The position numbers were made by a program, and so were the translations under genes. Below, in pieces: positions 11,085 to 20,957 of a stretch of 64,000 bases of DNA. Where the stretch lies: positions 434,001 through 498,000 of the forward strand of contig JAYJMM010000061.1 of assembly GCA_037349105.1 (NCBI GenBank), in the 5' to 3' direction. This DNA comes from Limnomonas spitsbergensis. Lineage: Eukaryota > Chlorophyta > Chlorophyceae > Chlamydomonadales. The notes below the pieces were generated by a model. The model saw only the letters and a program-made list of their open reading frames with translations, had not been told where the DNA came from and made no database searches. Position 1 is the stretch's first letter, and every line of letters begins with the position of its first letter.

Positions 11085-11425
11085 TGCACATAGTACCTGA
11101 TGCTTCCTACAAATACCGTTCCGGCTTATTGTATTGCAATGTTTCTCGCCATTGTGCCTTGGCTACCTTTTGCCTCGTGCCAGTCGGGGACACCCGTGCG
11201 CTCCCTACCCTGCCGAGTCGGCTCTACCGTGGGCTGTCTTCAGCCCCTATCGTTCTCTTCACCCGCAACACAACCTACCCTCCCTCACTCCCTCAACGCA
11301 CTATTGCAAAATCGCAGGTCCTCAAGCAGTACCACAACTCAAAGTCCAACAGCCTCAGCGAGCAGCACCGGTCGGTGAAGACGTCGGTGAAGACGCTCAT
11401 GTCCTCGTTCAGCCAGGACTGCTAG
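9820..11425 (+). other. Uncertain 3' end of the TTLL gene: competing reading frames
   Basis: The frame carried in from the upstream exons stays open to a TGA at 11082-11084, but beyond about 9820 it reads as Ser/Ala/Gly-rich filler. Another frame of the same stretch gives more protein-like sequence (LLASFTHPFQTLSETL near 10380-10435, GDFQYFQFVLPPVQL near 10590-10630) and ends at 10782. A further candidate terminal exon at 11318-11425 follows a good acceptor (aaatcgcag) and reads VLKQYHNSKSNSLSEQ to a TAG. An unrecognised intron or two in this GC-rich block is likely. cDNA would decide. Confidence 0.4.
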
Positions 11426-12081
11426 TACGAGCGCGCGGTGTCGCCCGCCAGCCGGCTTGCACCACCCGGCTCGCTCCAGTGCCCGATGTCGCCTGCGGCA
11501 CACCTGCCCTGCCCGCATTCCGCCGCCTTTTCCTGGTCCTCCATGACGGTGACGGCATGCGTACCGGGCGTGCAGCAGCACACTGGGGCCAAGTCGACAC
11601 TAGTGTTTGGGGCACCAACGAATCCGCCGCAGTTGGTCTCGCCAAGGCATAGCTCCACGGCCGTTTATGGCAACGCGCTAGCAGCAGCGGCGGCCGCCTC
11701 GTCGGCCCCAGCTGGCTCGTCTGGGCGGAGGGCTGTGAGGAGGCCCGTGCCTGGCTCGAAGTCTTTCTTGGTCCTTGACATTGGCCCTTTTGAGCGGGAC
11801 CACGAGGTGCAATGTGATTGACCTATGTCTGTGCCTGCAACACTGGACCTGGTTGTCGAACTAGCCGAATACAGGGTTTGGGGTTTAAACCAAAATCTAG
11901 ATTATGTTAACCCTAAAACCTCAACCTGACGCACTGCACATACGTGACGTGTGCACTGGAGCTGGTTGTCCAATTAGCCAACCAAGCACAAGGCTTGCGG
12001 CACAGCATGGAAGACCTAGAGATTGAGAGTGCTAGCTGAGAGCGCGATACCGTATAATGTTCATCATAACGCTTCACAGTG
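11426..12081. other. Intergenic, including a fragment of a dispersed element
   Basis: No convincing gene. GC-rich open frames to about 11821 include a stretch (about 11780-11825) resembling the end of the dispersed element at 12140-12390 (cctttttgagcaggg and gtgtaatgtcattgacc), so the ORF ending at 11821 is probably not protein coding. 11870-12060 is AT-richer with nothing recognised. Confidence 0.5.
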
Positions 12082-12590
12082 CGGGGGAAATGGTCCAGTG
12101 GTAAAACACTGGTGGCATCCAGACTCAGTGATGGAGGCCTAGTTTGTTTCTTTTCTTTGCCTTCTTGGGGAATAGGCTTGAAAGGGGCAGGGATACTTCA
12201 GGCTGCATTTTCCTTTCTTGGGGGGGGGTTCAATGACGTTATCCATGGGGGGTGGTCTTTCTTTCTCCTTTGTGTTATTCTCCCTTTTTCATCTTACCTT
12301 CAGTTCCTTTTCTTTTCTCCCAACGGAACAGTTGGGCGCCCGTGCAGCTGAGCCTTTTTGAGCAGGGCACAGAGGTGTAATGTCATTGACCCAGAGGTTG
12401 AGGGATCGAACACGCCACACGATCTTCTCCCCCCCCGCCAAGAACGCCGGGTTCCATGTTCGTGCTCCCTCACGTAGGAGGAGGCATGGCTGCGCTATGG
12501 CCCAGGCTGTGCATGGTAGCTGGAATTGAGCCTAATCATTCCCTACCAGCCCCACGTGGCTGTGCGTTCAGCAAGGCCCAGTGGTTTTGC
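12082..12590 (+). mobile_element. tRNA-derived SINE (family 1) split by a nested insertion
   Basis: Begins with a tRNA-like head holding a box A (tggtccagtgg, 12091-12101). A box-B-like ggatcgaacac follows at 12403-12413, then a tail (cacgatcttct to cagccccacgtgg) shared with the copies at 19731-19975 and 20583-20825. Compared with the 19731 copy, roughly 12122-12392 is extra. That extra segment also occurs alone at 13585-13815, so a second element has inserted into the SINE head. Confidence 0.7.
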
Positions 12591-14668
12591 ACCGTTCTAA
12601 ACGGGTGAAATTCAGCCTCTGTTTCGTTACGCACCCTAATGCGCTGGGTTTGCCACAGCGGTTGACGCCCGTACTAGTCCCATCACGCACCGCGTTGATT
12701 TGAGCTGGCTGGGGTATAGGGTTAAGGCCCAACAACACGCAAGCATCTGGCAATAGAAAGGGCGTGATTTGATGAATTTGAAGTGGAAAATCGAATCGCA
12801 AAGGCTTGTCGAGGCAAACTTGTGCGCGTAGGCAGGAACGCAGTGGCCGCAGAGGTAAGGAACGTCGGAGTAAGACCTGCGGTACAGGTCGCAGAACGCG
12901 GCTGGGCGGAGGAAGACGCACGAGCGCGCGCATAGTGTATATATGGTGGACGCCAAAGCCAGACTGTAGTGGATTTATGTGTTTTTTACGGAGAAGAAAC
13001 GGAGAGACATAGAACACATAAGGGTGCGCTGTATAGTTCCATCAACCAGGAAAACTGATCATGGTATTTCATGGTAGCATGGTCTTTGTCTTAGAATGAA
13101 TTGTGTCCAGACTGAGACCCTGCCAACTTCCACACGCACAATGCCGTACTGCACTTGTGTGGTATACAGCTGGCAGCGGGGAACCCAGAGATCCAGCCAC
13201 TTATCACAGGTCTACGGCCGCCTACCGCACCTGCTTTCAGTCTACGGCGGCGCAGGCTAGGGACCGCACCAGTCGAAGAGAGTGTGCTTGCGTGCGCACA
13301 AACTTAAGGCTGCGGCTTGGCGCCGTCAGCACGGCTGACACTCGAGGACGGCGCAGCGGTCAGCAGCGTGACGGACGTTGCTGCCAACGGTGATGGGCAA
13401 GGGGAGATGGCGAGCATATGAAGGATGCACTGCATGTCTGCTTCCAGTGCCCAAAAGCGTGAAGGAGAGGCTTAGGGAGAGAGAGGTTGGGCAGGCCACC
13501 CAGAGGGCGCCACAGACTTTCAACAGTTGTGCCGGGGCAGGCTTGGATGGGAGGCTCTGACTTTTGCACGTCGTACGCATTGCTGAGGCCTAGTTTTCTT
13601 GTTTTTCTTTGCCTTCTTGGGAAAAAGGCTTTAAAGGGGCAAGGATACTTCGGGCTCCTTTTTCCTCTTGAGGGGGGTGGTTCTTTCCTTTGCGTCCTTC
13701 TTCTTCTTTCCCTCTAACCTTGAGTTTATTTTCTTCCAATGGGACAGTCGGGCGCCCACGCAGCCAAGCCTTTTTGAGCAGGGCCCAGAGCTGTAACGTC
13801 TGACTTGTGTGGGATACTGGGATTGACTATGGAAGCTTAATATTTTTTGTATAACACAACCATACACCTGGTAACGCTTGTTTATTTGTTCTATGTTTAT
13901 TTCGGTCCTTTTCTAGTTAGTCAATCTTTAACTGAAGATACGAAGCCTCTGGAGCCTTCCCTCAGTGGCCAGTGGTATCCGGCCATTGCCTAGATTCTGC
14001 GGCAACAGATTTTCCGCGTGCTCTCTGGTACAGCTATTGCAGCCTACCATAAATCAGGCTAGATAACACTGGTAACAACTCATATAGGGAGATCAGGTTA
14101 ATGACATTACACCTCTGGGCCATGCTGAAAAAGGCTCGGCCGCAAGGGCGCAGGGAGCTCAGGTGCTCAACGTTGATTCACGTGAGAGACCTAACGTATT
14201 ATGTACGTCAAACAGGGCAAGGAAAAAATGATGTCTAGAGGGAATTTTGAAAGATATCGGTATGCTATTAAAAAGCACTGTATACATGAGATATCGATAT
14301 TATATAAAAAAGCACTTCATGTACCGTATGAGAGAGAAGTGTTATGCCTTCCCTGGCCTCACAGCTGCTAATAAAAATCACTGCAAGCAGGAATGCATGC
14401 ACGAGATATCAATATGCAATTAAAACACACTGCATGCATGAGAGAGAAGTGTCAAGTCTGACATGAGGAAAAACAGGGCCCAGACGTGTAACGTCATGGA
14501 CATGATGGAAAACAGGGCAGCGTAAGACGGCTGTGGACGACTATAAACAAGATGTTATGTTTACGACCTCCATTGGGCAATTTGTACAGGCGATATCTAA
14601 CACCTAGTGACATAAGTCATACAAGTCATGTCTCAGGTGAGTCTTGGCCACGGCCACCATCTCGCCAA
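12591..14668. other. Intergenic, apart from the dispersed element copies
   Basis: Outside 13585-13815 no gene is recognised. Short open frames (12568-13017 minus, 13103-13393 plus) lack motifs or supporting exons. The 14200-14550 part is AT-rich with repeated atgagatatc and gcatgcatgaga words. Confidence 0.5.
13585..13815 (+). mobile_element. Solo copy of the element nested in the 12082 SINE
   Basis: Shares gaggcctagttt, ctttgccttcttgg, aaaggggcaaggatactt, gggcgcc and cctttttgagcaggg, in the same order, with 12135-12390. Ends near gagctgtaacgtc. Shorter relatives lie at about 14095-14165 (reverse orientation) and 14465-14505. No coding potential. Confidence 0.7.
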
Positions 14669-16745
14669 CTAGGCTGCAAAGCTCCAGAGGCTGCTGTTGC
14701 GGCCAGGAACCATGAAAGTTGCACTGGTGTCCCAGGGCGCGTCAAAAGACCCCCAGCTGCTGTCAGCCGCACCGTACATCGCCATGATGCGCCGCATTGA
14801 ATCAGCGCTGCTGCTGGCAGCAGACTGAGCAGGCAGGGCAGGCGGCACTTTTGAGCTTGCGACCCGCAGACGGACCAGCACGTGGCAATCGTCAAAGCTG
14901 TTGTTGCAGCCGTCTTCAAAGCTGCTGATGGCGTAGTCAGCGGCGGCCGTCAGCTCGTCAGGTACGCATGCCTGGTCGGCCTTAGTCTCGGCCTGCTCAG
15001 GGCCTCCGTCCTGCGGAAAGGAAGGACGCAGGAGGTGGGTCATCGGTCAAAAATGGATATAAAACATGCTGGGTTACTTGGGTGGATTGGTCAAGGAAAT
15101 AGGCAAAACAGGCCACTAGATAGGCAGCCACCGTTGAACCAATGGGTTGATGGGGAGCAAGCCGGCATCAGCATATGGCTGGTGGCCCCTTGTCTCTCCG
15201 GCCGCAGGTTAGGCTATGCTGTAGCTGAATTGTAGCTGACACAGCCCTCATTTACAGATAATAACTCCTCGGTGCCTACCAAAATTGACAGAGGCGGAGG
15301 GCAACATCGGCGACATGCAATCTAAAATTTATGGGCACTAGAGCAGGCTGAGCCGAATCGGCTGTTGACTAGGCATCTGCTGATTCGGTTCGGCAGCGCC
15401 TAACAACAGCTGCATGGGACAATTAAATGACAGCACTCGTATCCTCGCATGCAACGAAACTCACATCGTCACAGCTTGCACCATCGTTGTCGTCAGGCTT
15501 TGACCATGCGCACGTTTCGCCCATGTTGCGTTTGTAGAACACTGGGTTGACCATGCCTTCGACGAAGATATCCCTGGTTTCCCAGAAGGCGCAGTCAGCG
15601 GCAGCCGTCAGCGCGTCAGGTGCGCATGTCGGGTTGGCCTTGGTGTTGGCCAGCTCATCGCAGAGAAGCCAGGCGTACGCGTCGCTGGACCACGTGCAGG
15701 GCGTCAGATCAATTGACACAGCTGGAACTGGGTGCTGGTCTGCTGCCAGGTCCCCATCTGTGGGGAGCGGTGCAAGGGGTGGCAACATGGCCGAGAAGAT
15801 GTCGAATGGGACCAGCTGTTGCTGTGGTTGCTGCTGGTGCTGGTGAGGCGTCGGCCCGATGTGCTGCAAGTTTGGGGGCGGCATCCAGTCCTCCATGACT
15901 TTGTCCCGCAAAGGAAGAAAGCAGGATGGAGGAGGGTCATGAGTAAAAATACATGGAAATAAAATATGTTCGGTTGCTTGGGTGGATTGATGATAAGGAA
16001 AATAGAAAGAACAGGCTTCTAGGCAGCAACCACTGAAAGCTTGTTGATGGGGAGGAAGCATGCATCAGTAATTCAGCACATGGCTGGTGGCCCCTTAGTT
16101 GCCCCTCTGGCCGGCTGTAGGCTAAGCTCTGTTGTAGCTGACTTGTAGCTGGCATGCCCTCAAGTACAGATAATAATTCATCGATGGCTAACAAAATTGG
16201 ACAGAGACGGAGGGCGACATCGGCGACATACAGTCTGACTTAAAGAGCACTAGAGCAGACTGATGATAAGCAGAATCAACTGCTGACTAGGCAGCTGCTG
16301 ATTCGATTCGGAAGCGCCTAACAGCTGCTGCAGGGAACACAAAATGAAGTTTGAAACTCACATCGCCATTGCTTGCACCGTCGTTGTCATCAGGCTTGGA
16401 CCATGCGCCCATGTCGAGTCCGTTGGACACTGGGTCGAACATGTCCTCGACGAAGGCAGCCCTGGTGGCATGCATGTTGCTGTTGCGGATGCTGGTAGGG
16501 GGAGAGGGGGCCGGCGGGGCAGGTCCAGCAGCTCTGAGCGATGCACTGAGCCATTTGCATGTTGTTGCAAAGCGGTGGGGGACAAAGGAAGGGGGGAAAG
16601 GCGTGTGCGTGAAGGCGCTGTCAAGACGAACGGCGGGCGTTCGTTGATGAGGCGGGGCCGAACGACGAGGGATCGCTGAATAGCCAGGTGCCTGGGGCGG
16701 GGGCAATTCCGTCCAGTGGTCAAGGTGTGATGATCCGACCTCCAT
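14669..16745 (-). CDS. Unrecognised protein made of three related exon modules
   Basis: I do not recognise this gene. Candidate exons on the minus strand are C (about 16736 or 16745 down to 16362), B (15890-15465) and A (15010-14669, ending in TAG). B and C both end in GAT followed by a GTGAGT donor, and B joins A in phase 0. The modules are paralogous. B and C share FVEGM/FVEDM, then WSKPDDNDGAS. B and A share TKAN/TKAD, then C.PDxLTAAAD. B also has a Q/H-rich stretch (HQHQQQPQQQ) and paired cysteines (TPCTWSSDAYAWLLCDE). The modular cysteine-containing layout suggests an extracellular or cell-wall protein, but that is a guess. The N-terminus is undefined; an ATG at 16745 is only the first in frame. 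The surrounding introns are part of the same duplication. Confidence 0.5.
15030..16500 (-). repeat. About 900-bp tandem segmental duplication carrying an exon and its introns
   Basis: 15060-15540 aligns with 15965-16450 over intron and exon. Shared words include gcttgggtggattg, catatggctggtggcccctt against cacatggctggtggcccctt, acagataataa, gactaggca and ctgctgattcg, followed by the exon end with its donor. Divergence is substantial, so the event is old. Confidence 0.8.
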
Positions 16746-19730
16746 GATGAAATCTGATATTGAGAAAACTGGACATACAGTGAAAACGGAGACGGCACCG
16801 ATATATGGCTCGTGATAGGAAATCAGCTCAAGTAGAGCAAGAAATCCTTAAGCAATGTCACTGTATATAAATATAATGGGAGTAGAGCCAGAGACTCAGA
16901 GAGGTCGCGTCTTTCATGCCATGCCGGCGCCCTTCTTCCTTGCCCGCCCCAGCCAGCCACGTTTAGCTCCTTACATCTTGCATGTGTTCCCTGTCAGTTG
17001 CAGGCTTAGGCTATGTTTCCATTGGCTGTTTTGCGCAGGCAGGCTTACGAACATGCGCATACGCGGGGTGGGGATGCGAGGCGGGTACCGAAATGTCAGT
17101 CGCCCCAAATGTTGATGTTGTAACAGAAACGTGCGCTAGCTGCCCATCATTCTGATGAATTTGACGGAATATCTCAGGTCATTCGCACAGTTGGACAGTT
17201 GGGAAGGACGGCCTTGTCAGAGACCGACTCCGTGGGGCTAGTGCCGAGAGGTTGGGTGGAGTCGATTTAGATATATAATGTCGGTTCAGTCGCAGGCCAC
17301 GTCAGTCCTCGGTGGGCAGGTGAAGCGGATGGGGGTGGTTTTTGGATTTCTAGGTTGGGATCGATTTAAAGGATATGCATCATGCATGGGTCGAGTGCCA
17401 TGCATGTCCGTGCTCCGCCGTGTGTGCCCCGTGGCCTCTGACCTTCCTGACTTGGAAGCTGGGACTGTACATTCATTCTCTCACAGCCTGAGTGGGAGTC
17501 GATTTCAGTCCATGTAGTCCTTGTTTATCAAAAGGCCTGACAGCTCTTCTAGGATGCTCTGAGGCGCATGAGGACAGGTGCAGCGGCACCATGCGGCCAT
17601 TTATCACAACCTCATGCACCAGCCACGAGGAGGAGTTTGCGGCCCTGCCAGCAGCAGCAAGGGAAGGCATGTCCCAGTACACCCCGGCCCGCCACTACCT
17701 TTTATGCCGCTGCTATGATGCTAAGGCAGCCAGCCACGCTGAAGCCCCCATCCAAGAGGCCCATGCAGCCTACTACGGTAGGATGCTCCCGCTGAACCGT
17801 GAGAACAAAATAAATAACACAGTACCGTAGACTTGTTTTGCCTCCACGAACGAGAAATAAATATAGTTTTAAGCTAAAGCGCGCTTCACTGGAGAACTGT
17901 TTTTGACATCCCCATAGTGGCGATTTCCGAAGTTGGGGTTTTCTGAAGGCGCGACGACAAAAAAACATGAATCTCTTGCGGAGGCAAAGAGTGTCTACGG
18001 TAGCAAACCAACAGTAAACTGTCAATGGGGCATGGGCGTGCCATGCTCTGTGCCAAGGTCCCTCCCATCAGGCTCTGCAAATAAAAGGAAAGCTGACGCA
18101 CTGGGACAGGCTCCATGTGACGAGAGGCATAGAAGGATCTTCGTCCACCATGCTGAAGGATGCATGGGAAGCCACGTGCTGTGATAAGAATAGTGGATTG
18201 GGATCTGCCCCTACTCGTTAACGGTATTCGCTCCTCACATAGTCACATGCCTGCACTCACCCTGAGTCCCTCCTTTTCTGAGATTGGCTTCAAAGATGCA
18301 GAGCCATATCACAGCCGAATAGTGACCATACTATTACCAGAGCTTACGTCATCTGCATCACCTCTGTCATCACATCCCCCGCCATTCTTAAAATCTGGTC
18401 CTCATGGTGCCGATGAAATCTGGCAAGCGTATTTCAATTTCTAACTTGATAACATAGAGGGCCCATATGATTCACCGCATGATAATCCCATTCGAAACTG
18501 ATTAATGATGATAAACATTTTATTAAGCGACGTAGCTGTTCTTGCCGCACACGCTGCCGGTATGATTGCCCGCTCAGGTCTTACCAGGGGGTCTTGCCGC
18601 CCCAGCAGAGAGCGCCCTAAGGATTACCGACCTAGGGCTCGGCCACTTGAGCAGGCTCATTCTCAAACATGGGGATGAAGATGTCCTGATGGCAGCAATA
18701 TCTAATCAATTTTCCTGGGAAGTCGCAAAACCCTTTTCATACCTCATCGGCGAGGTCTGGGCAGAGTTTGAGCCGAAGGACCTCTTTTTCACTCCTAACA
18801 TTCAATATGATAGCAGGCAAGATAAAAAGAGCTAGATGATGCTTTCCTCTGCATTCGCCACCGATGCTGCTGTGCATGGCACAGGGCCAGGCTGCTCCAG
18901 CATGTGCAGCCGGCCTCACAATGAGTGCCGCTACATGGCCACAGCTGCTGGGTGTGTCATTCTCAGCAGATTTCATGATGACACATGGCAGGCCAATGAT
19001 CTCATGAGGCGATGCTCTGCTCGCAGCCTCGCCTTAAGCCTCCTCCAACACAACACAGGCAAGAATGGGCCAGACGCTGGATTCAGCCGCTACATTAGTC
19101 GCACTCTTTATCTCAGGAAATCTAGCCTTAAATCAGCTGCATCACAGCCAGCAGCTGTGGCAGCCTGGTGCGGCAAGCCTTACTGCTTGGCCCCCAGCCG
19201 ATTCAGGTTTGATCCCCATCCCCCCAGAGATTGCCGCCCAGCGACATGCGTAAGGTAGTCTGGTATGTAGTAGAAAAAATACTGGTGAGCTGAATCTGCT
19301 CTGCATGGCAGCTGCTTACCTTGATACTTGAAATGCAAAGGGGGCTTGCACAATCTAGCATGCAATCTGCCTCCCTACCTGGGCGTTATGACGCAAGCCG
19401 GGACGACGCGCCGGAATGCCACAAGCAAACCAGTACCACTTGTCCCCAACGGTGCTCCCTGTCCAGGCAAACTGCTGGCGCAGCTATAATTTATATGCCT
19501 CTCCCCAGTGTTACCCCTACCCTCGTTTATACCTCTAGCAACAGACACGTGCGCTCCATAGTCCGGTTCACAGTCCAAGCAGACGCTTCCTAGTTTCTAG
19601 GCTTAACCTGAAAATGTATACTTCTTTCTAGCGAAAAACTCACCCTCAGTCTTAGCGTCAACAGACACCTACACTGCTTGTCGGCACCCATACAGCTGCC
19701 ACCTGAACTGTTTCCTGGGTTTAGAACAGT
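16746..19730. other. Region with no recognised gene
   Basis: A TATA-like tatataaatata at about 16863 lies roughly 120 b upstream of the minus-strand ATG at 16745. Open frames at 17492-17830, 18566-18835 and 18836-19258 (plus) have uneven codon use and no motif I recognise. 19130-19220 is a SINE-like family 2 copy (cagctgcatcacag, then caggtttgatccccat). The rest shows nothing. Confidence 0.4.
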
Positions 19731-19975
19731 GCATACCCACTAGGCCCTGCTTGGCCACGTGGGGCTGGTGGGGAATGATTAAGCTCAAGTTCAGCTACAT
19801 GCACAGCCTGGGATGGTGCAGCCATTCCATCCTCCCATGTGAGGGGGCAGGACATGAAACCCGACGCTCTAGTTGGGGGGAGAGAGAAGATCGTGTCGTG
19901 GGCACGATCCCTCAACCCCTAGGTATGGATGCCACCAGCGTTATACCACTGGACCATATCCCCCCTGTTTTCTGG
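19731..19975 (-). mobile_element. tRNA-derived SINE family 1, uninterrupted copy
   Basis: Read on the minus strand it starts gggggatatggtccagtgg (box A at 19946-19956), continues through a degenerate box B (about 19901-19910), and ends in the shared tail with accagccccacgtggcc. This copy lacks the insertion found at 12122-12392 and therefore defines the empty site. Confidence 0.7.
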
Positions 19976-20582
19976 GCAGCAATGAGTGCTGATTTTCATG
20001 CGCTTCAGACCTTTGTGGGCTGCTGAGCACCCACCACCAGGCCGACTGGAACCAGACCATAACCAGGCAACAGACACGGCCTTTTCGGTTCCGAACCCTT
20101 CAGGGCTTGGCATTGTCTGGAGGCGGATATCTGGAGGCTGCAGCCGCAGTGTGGGCAACAGGGTAATTGGAGCCGGGCGAGCAGGGTATTTGGAGCTGGC
20201 GAGCAGGGCACAGGGTGGGCAGCAGGGTATTCGGAGCTGGATTCAAAACCCGACATAACTCATGTGTGAGAAAACATGACACAACTAATACTTTACCTGG
20301 CTTATAATACTGCTGTCTTTCGCCCAGACAAACAGCTTTTGCAGGGCCTGATGGCCTGCCAATTCTGTTAACCTAATGATGACAGGCAGACGCAAGTCAA
20401 TTTCATTTTTAACACGGCGTGATCTTTGGAGCCTGATCCAACCGTGTATACCGTTCGTCTGTGACCGTTATCTGGCATTATTTTGATAACGACATGAAGG
20501 AAACACTTTGCCTCATAGGGCTACATTCAAACAGCTGGACTGATGTACAGGCAGCGCCGTATTTCCCAGAGAGTTTATAACC

Positions 20583-20825
20583 ATGCATACCCGCTGGGCC
20601 CTGCTGAACGCTCGGCCACATGGGGCTGGTAAGGGATGACTAGGCTCAATTCCAGCTACCATGCACAGCATGGGCCATGGTGCAGCTATGCCATCCTCCT
20701 ATGTGATGGGGCAGGAACATAGAACCCGGCGCCCTAAAAGGAGTAAGAGAGAACTAGAGAAGATCGTGTGGGGACTAAGGATGCAACCATACCCAGGGTT
20801 GAGGGATCGAACCCCTAGAGAGTAC
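20583..20825 (-). mobile_element. tRNA-derived SINE family 1, partial copy
   Basis: Same tail as 19731-19975 (ggccctgctgaac, cacatggggctggt, tgcacagcatgggcc) with a clean box-B-like ggttcgatccctcaaccc at its minus-strand start. The box A end is missing or diverged. It lies about 135 b past the end of the PES coding region. Confidence 0.65.
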
Positions 20826-20957
20826 TGACTGATACTCCCCGAAGATTTTGCAGACAAGATCATCCCCTTCTTCCCCTTCCTCATCCCCTTGTTCCTCCCC
20901 ATCCATATGTTCATCACTTTCTGTCACCAGAACTCCAGGCCCCCCCCATTGACTTCT

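Noticed and set aside
11438..11821. 127-codon plus-strand ORF as an extra TTLL or independent exon
   Set aside because: Its last part overlaps a fragment of a dispersed element (about 11780-11825) and it has no recognisable domain.
12082..12110. A functional tRNA gene at the box A motif
   Set aside because: No complete cloverleaf with matched acceptor stem; box B is displaced by an insertion, and two more copies share a non-tRNA tail, so it is a SINE head.
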